This document shows positions 29,683 through 38,160 of a stretch of DNA of 59,755 nucleotides, one piece after another. The stretch comes from Desulfobacteraceae bacterium (lineage in GTDB: Bacteria > Desulfobacterota > Desulfobacteria > Desulfobacterales > SKZT01). The position numbers and the translations under genes are program-made. Position 1 is the stretch's first letter. Each line of letters begins with the position of its first letter. Location of the stretch: contig JAABTQ010000018.1 of assembly GCA_011389745.1 (NCBI GenBank), forward strand, positions 1 through 59,755. Reading direction: 5' to 3'. The notes under the pieces were generated by a model. The model ran no database searches and was not told the origin of the DNA. It saw only the letters and a program-made list of their open reading frames with translations.

Positions 29683-31320
29683 ATGCCAATAAAAAGTTCA
29701 CAGGGCATCGATGTACTTCTCCTGCAGCCCCCGATTCGGGATTATTACCTTACTGCCAAGAGAACCATCCCCTACGGATTGATTTCTATAGCAGCTTCTT
29801 TAATTCAGAACGGTTTTACCGTTCAGGTTTTTGATTCCCTTGCCACAGCAAAAGCACGAAACGAAAACCAACCTCCTGAGCTTTCCTATTTAACTGAATT
29901 TTACGGAAAACCAGATTGCTCACCCTTTTGCCTTTTTCAGCAGTTTCAATATTTTGGCTATCATTTTGAACATATCGCAAAGGTTGTCAACGAAACAAAG
30001 GCACGTGTTGTAGGAATATCTTCCCTTTTTACCGCATATAGTAAAGAAGCCCTGGAGGTCGCACATATAGTAAAAAAAGAACTTCCTGAATGTGTTATTG
30101 TTCTTGGCGGGCATCATCCAACAGTAATGCCTGAAAAAGTCATGAAATGTAAACATGTGGATTATATAATACGTGGTGAAGGGGAATTGGCGTTTCCGGT
30201 TTTTCTGAGAGCTCTAAAGAAAAATGAGAACCTGGAAAAGGTACCTGGGATTGTTTTCAGAAAAAATGACGGAACGCTTTTTATTAATTCTCCGGCCATT
30301 GTGGAGGATCCCGATCAGTTCCCGATTCCCGCCCTGGATATGGTGAAATCAACCTATTACCAAAGAGGCAAAAAACCAGCCATAGCTGTCGTATGCAGCA
30401 GAGGATGCCCGTTGAAGTGCACCTATTGCTGTCTTGCCAATTCTCCAATTACATATCGCAGAAGAAAAGTATCTTCAGTGCTTGATGAAATCGACATTGC
30501 TCTCAAAAAACAAAAAAAGGGACTAATTGATTTTGAAGATGAAAATATTTCTTTGGACCGAAAGTGGTTTAAACATCTTCTCGGAGAAATTATCAAAAGA
30601 TATGGCAAGGGAAAACTTGAATTAAGGGCCATGAACGGACTTTTTCCACCCTCTTTGGATGAGGACACCATAAAGCTGATGAAAACTGCCGGATTTAAAA
30701 CACTCAATTTGTCCGTGGGGTCAACGTCATCAGAGCAGTTGAAAAAATTCAATAGACCGGATATGATTAAGAGTCTGGAGCAAGTATTATTCTACGCCCA
30801 AAAGTACGCCTTGAAATCTGTTTGTTATTTGATCGCTGGGGCACCGGGGCAAAAAGCGGAAGATAGTCTTTCCGATTTGATTTATTTGGCCCGAAAACCT
30901 GTTGTGATCGGTTTATCCATATTTTATCCTTCGCCGGGAAGTGCTGATTATGTCTATTTGGAAAAAAAAGGACTTCTTCCGGAACATTTTTCCATGCTAA
31001 GATCCTCTGCAATCCCTGTTTCAGATACAACATCAAGAATTGAAGCCATCACTTTATTGCGGCTATCAAGAATTATAAATTTTATGAAGCTTATCATTAA
31101 TAATGGTGAAAAAATTCCCGAACCGGCTATTTACAATAATATAAAGATGTTGAATATTTCTGATCGAATCATGATCGGACATCAACTGCTTTCATGGTTT
31201 TTATCCGATGGTCTTATCAGAGGCATCACACCCCAGGGAGAAGTATTCATCCACAATGTCTCGACAGTATTAACAAGACAGTTTATTGATAAAATTGATA
31301 ATGTTAAATTAATTCAATAG
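29683..31320 (+). CDS. B12-binding-domain radical SAM protein, substrate unknown
   Basis: 545 residues. Residues about 8-180 look like a cobalamin-binding domain (IDVLLLQPP, IPYGLISIAASLIQNGFTV, VVGISSLFTAYS, VIVLGGHHPTVMPEKV), although no clear DxHxxG cobalamin-ligand motif is seen. The radical SAM cluster motif CxxxCxxC is at Cys242, Cys246 and Cys249 (CPLKCTYC), followed by a TIM-barrel region to about 430 and a 110-residue C-terminal domain. Such proteins methylate or rearrange diverse substrates. No neighbour suggests the substrate. It is transcribed alone; the start has only a weak AGGA upstream. Confidence 0.85.
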   Translation: MPIKSSQGIDVLLLQPPIRDYYLTAKRTIPYGLISIAASLIQNGFTVQVFDSLATAKARNENQPPELSYLTEFYGKPDCSPFCLFQQFQYFGYHFEHIAKVVNETKARVVGISSLFTAYSKEALEVAHIVKKELPECVIVLGGHHPTVMPEKVMKCKHVDYIIRGEGELAFPVFLRALKKNENLEKVPGIVFRKNDGTLFINSPAIVEDPDQFPIPALDMVKSTYYQRGKKPAIAVVCSRGCPLKCTYCCLANSPITYRRRKVSSVLDEIDIALKKQKKGLIDFEDENISLDRKWFKHLLGEIIKRYGKGKLELRAMNGLFPPSLDEDTIKLMKTAGFKTLNLSVGSTSSEQLKKFNRPDMIKSLEQVLFYAQKYALKSVCYLIAGAPGQKAEDSLSDLIYLARKPVVIGLSIFYPSPGSADYVYLEKKGLLPEHFSMLRSSAIPVSDTTSRIEAITLLRLSRIINFMKLIINNGEKIPEPAIYNNIKMLNISDRIMIGHQLLSWFLSDGLIRGITPQGEVFIHNVSTVLTRQFIDKIDNVKLIQ

Positions 31321-31329
31321 GATATTTTT

Positions 31330-31356
31330 ACAGCAACCCGGATTTCAGGTTGCTGT
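31330..31356. terminator. Hairpin between converging genes (weak terminator candidate)
   Basis: ACAGCAACC (31330-31338) pairs with GGTTGCTGT (31348-31356), nine perfect pairs. It lies 10 bases after the radical SAM gene stop and between that gene and a converging operon. No T tract follows directly on either strand, so it may be an RNA-stabilising or rho-assisted site. Confidence 0.4.
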
Positions 31357-31486
31357 TCGAAAGAAGCCTTTTTATATTGCCGCCTATATCAGATCCTGAA
31401 ATATCATTCAGGTAATCTTCAAATGCCTGCGAAGAAAATCTGTCCTACCGCAGTGAGCGTGAGAATCTATGATAGAAGGTTCCATT

Positions 31487-32617
31487 TTATGTAGCTCTCT
31501 CATTTGAAATCTGGAATTTTTTCATAAATCTTTGGTCAATGAAATCTTTCAGCCAAAAAGCGGTGATTCCCTTAAAGACGAAATCTTTCCATTTCAGAAT
31601 GCCTTGACCATTTCCCATGTTCAATATGACAAGAAAATCTTTCTGGGGTGTAAAAGGCATCAGTGGTTTATCAGTGAAAAAATTGTTTAAGTTTTCCAGA
31701 AGAATCGGATTTTGACGGACCGCATAAACTCCCACTTTTTCAAGGTGTCGGTTTTTAAAGCTGATACAATCCCCACCACCGAAAATATTGGGAAATAAAA
31801 CACTTTGAAGATATTCGTTGACCAAAAGCCCGCCATCAGGACCTGTTGGAAGTCCGGAGTCTTTAAACAGTGGGGAAGGGTTGGTCCCGGTAGCCCAAAG
31901 TACCATGTCGCATTCCAGTGATATGCCGGTGCTCAATATGATGCGATGATTTGAAATATTTGTTACGCTGGAACGTTCCAACAGATTAACACGGAGTTGT
32001 CGGAGCATGGATTTTGCCATTTCTCCGAATCGATCATTGAATCGGTTGAGAATAGCACCGCCGGCGATAATGGTGATATCAGCTTTCTGTTTGTAATTAT
32101 TTGCAAGAGCCCGAAGGTTTCCGGCAACTTCAACTCCGGCTGCACCGCCGCCGACTACCATAATCTTCGGCCTTTTTTGTGTAAAAAGAGAAATCATTTT
32201 GTTTTTTGCATATAAAAGGTTCCGGATAGGTTTGACTGGAAACAAAAAACGTTCTCTTTTTAAATTTTTCGCGATTTCAGGATGTGGCACATGACTTCCG
32301 GTGTTAAAGCATGCAACATCATATAGTAATTTTTTACCACCTGCTGTTTGAACATTTTGATTTTTCGGATCGATATAAATAACCTGATCCCGAATAAAAT
32401 GTCCCCCTTGATCCGCTACCATTTTTTCTACATGAAAACGGATTTGTCGGGGGCTATAAATTCCTGAAAGCATTCCGGGACCCATTCCCGAGTAATAGTG
32501 ATATGTTTCAGCACTAATGACGGTGACCCGGTGGCCTTGACGTAAAAAAATGCTCAGGTTTTTTAAAATAGCCAGATGTGCATGGCCTGCGCCCACCAAA
32601 AGAAAGTGTTTGCCCAT
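31487..32617 (-). CDS. FAD/NAD(P)-dependent oxidoreductase, NDH-2-like
   Basis: 376 residues. The N-terminal FAD motif is VGAGHAHLAIL and a second dinucleotide-binding motif MVVGGGAAGVEVAGN lies near residue 155; IFGGGDCISF is the conserved FAD-closing segment. There is no CxxxxC redox pair, so it is not a disulfide reductase. The GHAHL signature resembles the FAD module fused to SelD in some bacteria and NADH dehydrogenase type 2 proteins. Its start codon overlaps the upstream stop by one base (TAATG), so it is co-translated with the OYE-family gene; the pair may pass electrons between them. Confidence 0.8.
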   Translation of the reverse strand: MGKHFLLVGAGHAHLAILKNLSIFLRQGHRVTVISAETYHYYSGMGPGMLSGIYSPRQIRFHVEKMVADQGGHFIRDQVIYIDPKNQNVQTAGGKKLLYDVACFNTGSHVPHPEIAKNLKRERFLFPVKPIRNLLYAKNKMISLFTQKRPKIMVVGGGAAGVEVAGNLRALANNYKQKADITIIAGGAILNRFNDRFGEMAKSMLRQLRVNLLERSSVTNISNHRIILSTGISLECDMVLWATGTNPSPLFKDSGLPTGPDGGLLVNEYLQSVLFPNIFGGGDCISFKNRHLEKVGVYAVRQNPILLENLNNFFTDKPLMPFTPQKDFLVILNMGNGQGILKWKDFVFKGITAFWLKDFIDQRFMKKFQISNERAT

Positions 32618-33735
32618 TATTGAAACATATCCTTAAATTTTCTGACTTTTTCCGGGTTCCACTGTGGGCAGAAGGCTGGTTTTTGTTTCATCACAAGCTG
32701 CATGCAAACTTCTTTGCACCCCGGATCGCAATGTATAATATCTTTTTCCCGCCCCTCTCTGATTTTTTGGGGCCATTCGGGATCAGCCCACAATATGCGG
32801 GCAAGGCCTAAGAGGTCGGCCTTACCAGTGCCTAAAATATTTTCAGCGATATTTCCGGATGAAATTCTACCCGCTGTAATGACCGGTACCTGAACTTTAT
32901 TTTTAACTTCCTGAGCCAGACCCGCCATATATGCCTCTGTTTTTGATTTCTGGATGATTTCCGGGAGAAAAAAGGATTCGTAAGTTCCGCCCATCACTGA
33001 AATATAGGCGATTCCATTATCTGACAAAGCTTTGGCAAATTTTGTGGATTCATTGAGTTGGAGGCCGTCGGGAAGCCATTCATCTGCCAAAAAGCGATAT
33101 CCCACGGGAAAATCACCAACAGCGGCTTTTACCCTGGAAAGGACTTCAAGAGGAAATCTCATGCGATTTTCTAAGGAGCCTCCATAGGTATCTTCTCTTT
33201 TGTTGGTGCGTGGAGAAACAAATTGAGACAGAAGATACCCTGTACCTCCATGAAGTTCTACCATATCAAAACCGGCCTTTTTGACACGTTGAGCAGAAGC
33301 GGCAAATTTTTCCTGGATATTTTCAATATTTTCTGATGCGATCGGTTGCGGAGTTTTTCCAAAAGTATCTACCGAAGATGGTGCTATGGGTTTATCTGTT
33401 CCCGAGAATCGACCGGCATGGTTGATTTGAAGACAGGCCACTGCCCCTTGCTTCTTTATCACTGCTGCAAGCTCTGACAGGCCATTTAGATTATTATCGG
33501 TATCGGCCCGAATAGTCCGATTGGAACCACTTCCGACAGGATGGTCGATAGTTGCGTTTTCAACAACAATCATTGCCGCGCCGCTATTAGCCATCAATCG
33601 ATAATGTTCCAGAAGCAGCGGCGTTATTGTCCCGCCTTCTCCGGCGTAGCCTAAGTAAAGCGGTGCCATGGTAATACGGTTTTTTAAAGTGATTCCTCCG
33701 ACTTCAATGGGTGAAAAAAGGTGGGAATACGTCAA
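32617..33735 (-). CDS. Old Yellow Enzyme family NADH:flavin oxidoreductase with iron-sulfur cysteines (TTG start)
   Basis: 372 residues. The FMN TIM barrel begins SHLFSPIEVGGITLKNRITM, with the active-site stretch CLQINHAGRFSG and SQFVSPRTNKREDTYGGSLE. The C-terminal cysteines CDPGCKEVC...FC match the 4Fe-4S ligand cluster of the 2,4-dienoyl-CoA reductase and trimethylamine dehydrogenase branch. The fused FAD/NAD domain typical of that branch is absent, but a separate FAD/NAD protein follows with one-base overlap. The TTG start lies five bases after GAAAGGAGG (33741-33749). An ene-reductase role is inferred. Confidence 0.85.
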   Translation of the reverse strand: MTYSHLFSPIEVGGITLKNRITMAPLYLGYAGEGGTITPLLLEHYRLMANSGAAMIVVENATIDHPVGSGSNRTIRADTDNNLNGLSELAAVIKKQGAVACLQINHAGRFSGTDKPIAPSSVDTFGKTPQPIASENIENIQEKFAASAQRVKKAGFDMVELHGGTGYLLSQFVSPRTNKREDTYGGSLENRMRFPLEVLSRVKAAVGDFPVGYRFLADEWLPDGLQLNESTKFAKALSDNGIAYISVMGGTYESFFLPEIIQKSKTEAYMAGLAQEVKNKVQVPVITAGRISSGNIAENILGTGKADLLGLARILWADPEWPQKIREGREKDIIHCDPGCKEVCMQLVMKQKPAFCPQWNPEKVRKFKDMFQ

Positions 33736-33902
33736 AATTACCTCCTTTCTTTATGAAACCAGATTAAAAAGATGTAATCAACCAGTTTCCGGCTCAATAA
33801 TCATGAAATTTTCTGTTGATCATAAATGGCGCTGTTGAAAGTGTCAATACTTTGGTTTCCCCAAAATAGTATTCATAGACAAGATCATTACATGCTATTG
33901 GG

Positions 33903-33931
33903 TTGACTTTTTTATCTTTGAACAATATGAC
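33903..33931 (+). promoter_or_regulatory. Candidate sigma-70 promoter for the sppA-like gene
   Basis: TTGACT at 33903-33908, a 17-base spacer, then TATGAC at 33926-33931. The predicted transcript starts about 90 bases before ATG 34029. It lies in the 293-base gap between two divergent genes. The boxes and spacing are seen; activity is inferred. Confidence 0.5.
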
Positions 33932-34028
33932 CCTTGGGATGGCCCAGGATAATAAAAGGTTCAATCTGTTCCCGGCTGTGTTCAAAACACACCCGAAACC
34001 TATTTACCTAAAGAGGGAGTTTGGAATC

Positions 34029-35006
34029 ATGAGAAAAATGTTTTTGGTAGTGGTTATAACGGTTTTAATAATATCAGGATGCGGCGCTCCTGAGGTTAAG
34101 CTCTTCACCGATTCAACAGATCCTCTTCAGGAATTTACTTTGGAAGGAAAAACAAAGGAAAAAATCCTGATTATTCCGATTCGGGGACTCATTTCAACTG
34201 CCCCTGATGAAGGATTTTTAAGTACCAAGCCAAGCCTGGTACAGGAAGTTGTTTCTCAGCTGAAACGTGCCAAAGATGACAAAAATATCAAGGCTATTAT
34301 TTTGCAAATTGATTCATTAGGCGGCACAGTCACGGCAAGCGATATCCTTTATCATGAAATTAAGAGATTAAAGGAAGAAAAAGAGATAATAATCGTTGCG
34401 GTACTTATGGATGTAGCCACATCCGGCGGATACTACATAGCACTTCCTGCAAATTTAATCGTTGCTCATCCTACAACCGTGACCGGTTCTGTGGGAGTTG
34501 TTTTCATTCGTCCTGATCTGACTGAACTCATGAACAAAATCGGAATTCGGGTTAATGTCAGTAAATCAGGAGAGAGAAAGGATATGGGAACATTTTACCG
34601 GGATTCCTCACCTGAAGAAAATGAACTTTTTCAGGAGTTGGTAGATAAAATTGGAAAGCGATTTGTTGATTTGGTATCAGAGCACCGGAACATAGACAAC
34701 CAAAGCATTTCCCATGTAGCTTCGGCAAAAATCATGCTTGCCGATGAAGCTGAAAAACTTGGTCTTATCGACCGGACAGGATATATAAATGATGCTTTGG
34801 ATGAAACCAAAAAACTTGCCGGACTTCCTGATAACACCAAAATAGTGGTTTATCGAAGAAGCAATTATCCGGATGACAACTACTATAACCCCATAACTAT
34901 GAAAAGCAGTGGAAAAGCTTTATACATGATCAATTTGGGGATTGATAATAAGTCAACCTTACTTGCGCCGGGATTTTATTATTTGTGGCTTCAGGGCAAT
35001 CCATAA
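34029..35006 (+). CDS. sppA: Signal peptide peptidase SppA-type S49 serine protease, lipoprotein
   Basis: 325 residues. The N-terminus MRKMFLVVVITVLIISGCG is a lipoprotein signal with lipobox ISGC, so the enzyme is probably anchored by lipid rather than by a membrane helix. The S49 core is ILQIDSLGGTVTASD then ATSGGYYIALPA with the likely nucleophile Ser132, and TTVTGSVGVVF. It is single-domain, shorter than the E. coli SppA of about 618 residues. SppA degrades leftover signal peptides; with lipid anchoring the substrate may differ. AAGAGGGAG upstream supports ATG 34029. Confidence 0.88.
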   Translation: MRKMFLVVVITVLIISGCGAPEVKLFTDSTDPLQEFTLEGKTKEKILIIPIRGLISTAPDEGFLSTKPSLVQEVVSQLKRAKDDKNIKAIILQIDSLGGTVTASDILYHEIKRLKEEKEIIIVAVLMDVATSGGYYIALPANLIVAHPTTVTGSVGVVFIRPDLTELMNKIGIRVNVSKSGERKDMGTFYRDSSPEENELFQELVDKIGKRFVDLVSEHRNIDNQSISHVASAKIMLADEAEKLGLIDRTGYINDALDETKKLAGLPDNTKIVVYRRSNYPDDNYYNPITMKSSGKALYMINLGIDNKSTLLAPGFYYLWLQGNP

Positions 35007-35097
35007 GTTTGAGACACTAAACCGGATTCCGGCTTTCGCCAATGGGACGCAGAGAGTTTCCCGGAAAAGAACGCTCAATTTGTTATGAAAGGAAAAC

Positions 35098-37461
35098 ATG
35101 GAGAATTTTATGGAAGAAAAGCCTGTTCCAAAAAATTTAAAAATTGAAAATATTCCTCAATTTCTGTCTATGTTGCCCGTTATGGATACAGTGCTGTTTC
35201 CTAAAATGGTGTTTCCTATAGAGGTCACCAGTAAAGAATCGATTCAGTTAGTGGAAGATGCTATTGGTTCCGACAGGATTATCGGTTTTTTGGCGGTTAA
35301 GAACCCGGAAAAAAAAAGCGGGTTTAAGCATGGAGATCTTTACACCCTGGGGAGCAGCGCGTTTATTCTCAAGATGGTTAAAATGGAAGATAGCAAAACC
35401 CAGTTGCTGGTTCAAGGTTTGAATCGTTTCAAAGTGACATCTTTTCATGGTGGAAAACCATATCTCAGAGGTTTTGTGGAACATCTCAGGGGGATCGAAG
35501 CTAATGACAAGGAAATAGAAGCAATATCCTATACAATTCTCGGTATTTTTCAGGCTATCGTGCAACTTCATCCGGCACTGCCTCCGGAAATATATCCTAT
35601 AGCGGCATCCATCAAAGAGCCGGGTACTTTGGCTGATATGATTGTTTCTACGATTAATGTTTCTGTTCATGAAGCTCAAAAGATTCTGGAGACAGTGGAT
35701 ATCAAGGCCAGGTTGAAAGAGGCCATGCGTCTTGCCGCTCAGCAGTTGGAGTTTCTCGAGTTAGGGTTTAAGATTCATACTCGTGTAAAAAGTGATATTG
35801 ATAAACAGGAGCGGGAATATTACCTTCGCGAACAACTCAAAGCCATAAGGGTCGAGCTTGGTGATGTTAAAAAAACAGATGTGAATATTGAACAATACAC
35901 AAAAAAGATAGAGGAAAAAAAATTTCCTGATGAAGTCGCAAAGGAGGCGCATAGGGAACTGAATCGTCTTACGCGTATGAACAGTTCATCAGCGGAATTC
36001 ACTGTGGCATTAACCTATCTGGATTGGTTGATAACGCTTCCGTGGCACGAAAGTACTCAGGACAACCTTGATGTCCGCCATGCCAAAAAAATATTGGATC
36101 AGGATCACCATGGTCTCGGAAAACCTAAGCAACGAATTATTGAATATTTAGCCGTACGTAAACTAAGACCCGATTCAAAAGGACCCATTTTATGTTTTGC
36201 CGGGCCGCCCGGGACGGGAAAGACATCCCTCGGCCGGTCTATTGCCAGGGCTATGGGGCGTAATTTTGTAAAAATGTCGCTGGGAGGTGTCAGGGACGAG
36301 GCTGAAATCCGGGGGCATCGCCGAACTTATGTTGGGGCACTTCCCGGAAGAATTATCCAGGGACTTCGAAGAGCCGGATCCAACAACCCGGTCTTTATGC
36401 TTGATGAAATTGATAAGACAGGAAAAAATTTCGGGGGAGACCCTTCATCAGCATTACTCGAAGTACTTGATCCGGAACAAAACCACTCCTTTTCCGATCA
36501 TTACCTGGATGTGGCCTTTGATCTTTCCAAGGTAATGTTTATCACCACCGCCAACACGCTTTATCATATTCCGGAAGCGCTGAGAGATCGTATGGAGATC
36601 ATCGGGCTTTCCGGTTATTCTTTGGACGAAAAAGCTAAAATTGCTAAAGGCTACCTTATTCCACGTCAACTTGAAGGCCATGGCATCAACAAAGATCAGC
36701 TGATTTTTACGCCAGGGGCTATCCGTCGTGTTATTTCGGGGTATACCCGTGAGGCTGGTGTTAGAAATTTAGAAAGGGAAATTGCCGCCATATGCCGTGC
36801 GGCAGCAAGTAAAATCGCAGAAGGTGAAACACAAAATTTTAATATCCATGTTAAAAACTTGTCACAGTATTTAGGTCATCCAAGATTTACATCACCTTCG
36901 GCTGTCAATACCATGGTTCCGGGTATAGCTATCGGCTTAGCCGGCACCGTTGCAGGCGGCGAAATAATAACGGTTGAGGCTTTTTCCATGAAGGGAAACC
37001 AGGGACTTACTTTAACCGGGCGTCTTGGAGAAGTCATGCGGGAATCTGCAATTACGGCGCTAAGTTATGTTCGATCCAACGTGGCACAGCTGGGTATCGA
37101 TGAAAACTTTTTTGACTCTCATGACATTCATATCCATATTCCGAGAGGTTCCATGGAAAAGGAAGGCTCTTCGGCGGGTCTGGCGGTTTTGGTGGCCATT
37201 GTGTCTTTATTAACTGGTCGGATATGTAAAAAAAATCTGGCGATGACCGGTGAAATTTCATTGCGAGGACAGGTGCTGCCCGTTGAAAGTGTCATTGAAA
37301 AAGTCCTTGCGGCTCATCGTTCAAATGTGAAAGCTGTTATTTTGCCAAAAGAAAACGAAAAGGATCTTTTGGAAATTCCCCGCAAAGTACACAGGGCTAT
37401 CAGGTTTTATTTTGTCAGCCGGATGTCGGATGCGATCAAGATCGCATTGACTCAAAAGTAA
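35098..37461 (+). CDS. lon: ATP-dependent protease La (Lon)
   Basis: 787 residues. An N-terminal LAN domain (MLPVMDTVLFPKMVFPIEV) is followed by a AAA+ module with Walker A GPPGTGKT at 369-376 and Walker B FMLDEIDK. The C-terminal peptidase has nucleophile Ser692 in KEGSSAG and Lys735 in VESVIEK. The usual KDGPSAG and GGLKEK contexts are altered, so this looks like a divergent Lon, perhaps one of several paralogs. AAAGGAAAAC precedes the ATG. It is 91 bases after sppA, possibly co-transcribed. Confidence 0.95.
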   Translation: MENFMEEKPVPKNLKIENIPQFLSMLPVMDTVLFPKMVFPIEVTSKESIQLVEDAIGSDRIIGFLAVKNPEKKSGFKHGDLYTLGSSAFILKMVKMEDSKTQLLVQGLNRFKVTSFHGGKPYLRGFVEHLRGIEANDKEIEAISYTILGIFQAIVQLHPALPPEIYPIAASIKEPGTLADMIVSTINVSVHEAQKILETVDIKARLKEAMRLAAQQLEFLELGFKIHTRVKSDIDKQEREYYLREQLKAIRVELGDVKKTDVNIEQYTKKIEEKKFPDEVAKEAHRELNRLTRMNSSSAEFTVALTYLDWLITLPWHESTQDNLDVRHAKKILDQDHHGLGKPKQRIIEYLAVRKLRPDSKGPILCFAGPPGTGKTSLGRSIARAMGRNFVKMSLGGVRDEAEIRGHRRTYVGALPGRIIQGLRRAGSNNPVFMLDEIDKTGKNFGGDPSSALLEVLDPEQNHSFSDHYLDVAFDLSKVMFITTANTLYHIPEALRDRMEIIGLSGYSLDEKAKIAKGYLIPRQLEGHGINKDQLIFTPGAIRRVISGYTREAGVRNLEREIAAICRAAASKIAEGETQNFNIHVKNLSQYLGHPRFTSPSAVNTMVPGIAIGLAGTVAGGEIITVEAFSMKGNQGLTLTGRLGEVMRESAITALSYVRSNVAQLGIDENFFDSHDIHIHIPRGSMEKEGSSAGLAVLVAIVSLLTGRICKKNLAMTGEISLRGQVLPVESVIEKVLAAHRSNVKAVILPKENEKDLLEIPRKVHRAIRFYFVSRMSDAIKIALTQK

Positions 37462-37637
37462 AAGCGATTATTTCCAGACGCTGTTTTTGAGTGGAATTTA
37501 CAATATTTCTCTGAAAGCTGTGTCAACGATTTGTGCGGCATAAGAGGCATCATGTATGAAATCACGATTGATCACCAGGTCGAATTAATAAGTCGAGCAT
37601 TCTTGTGCCGGATCAAATGTTACGAGCGCTTTAATAT

Positions 37638-37862
37638 TTAAATATTATCGTTAAAATCCTCCCGGTTTTTTCTTCGGGAATTTTTTTTACGGCCTTTATC
37701 TCTCCAGGAGTCTTCTAACTTTTTGCCTTTGGATTTTTTCTTTCGACAATCCGGGCAACGAGTCGGTTCATCAAAACCTAGTGCTGAAAATCGATGATTC
37801 TCTTCCGCTGAAAACACAAAAGATTGATTACACTGAATACAGGTGATAATTTTGTCTTGCAT
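37638..37862 (-). CDS. Small zinc-ribbon protein
   Basis: 74 residues. CxxC pairs CIQC (near residue 8) and CPDC (near residue 36), separated by QSFVFSAEENHRFSALGFDE, match the small zinc-ribbon proteins annotated as probable zinc-ribbon domain. A strongly basic tail (KKKSKGKKLEDSWRDKGRKK) suggests nucleic acid binding. The function is unknown. It is a monocistronic gene on the opposite strand to its neighbours. Confidence 0.75.
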   Translation of the reverse strand: MQDKIITCIQCNQSFVFSAEENHRFSALGFDEPTRCPDCRKKKSKGKKLEDSWRDKGRKKNSRRKNREDFNDNI

Positions 37863-38160
37863 TTTAAATTTCCTTGAATAATGCTAAAATAAAAAATTCG
37901 CCGTTTTTTTGGGCCATAATGATTGAATGTTTTATACTTGAACAATACCGATGTTAAATTGTATTTTATTGTCACTGCTAAGGCCTTGCAATAATTTTTA
38001 TCGGTTGATGGTTAATTTTTTATATTTACCGACTATTTTCGTGTAGTTTGTTTGTATCATGCCATTTTGCAGTCAAAGAGGGCAAGCCGTTTTTAAACAG
38101 ATATTTCCAATTTTGAAATCTGTTTCTTAAATTATATTTTATGAAAGGAGATTGTCAATC
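37863..38160. other. AT-rich intergenic region upstream of phaC
   Basis: 298 bases between the divergent zinc-ribbon gene and phaC, with no open frame of note. It must hold both promoters, but no convincing -35/-10 pair was found by eye. The only clear structure is the hairpin at 38095-38125. Confidence 0.6.
38095..38125 (+). promoter_or_regulatory. Imperfect palindrome in the phaC leader
   Basis: AAACAGATATTTC (38095-38107) faces GAAATCTGTTT (38115-38125); the arms match except for an extra AT in the left arm. It ends 35 bases before the phaC ATG, so it could be an operator or an mRNA hairpin. Function inferred only from position. Confidence 0.4.

Noticed and set aside
33794-33985. 63-codon open frame on the minus strand before sppA
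   Set aside because: No Shine-Dalgarno and no family features; it overlaps the candidate sppA promoter.
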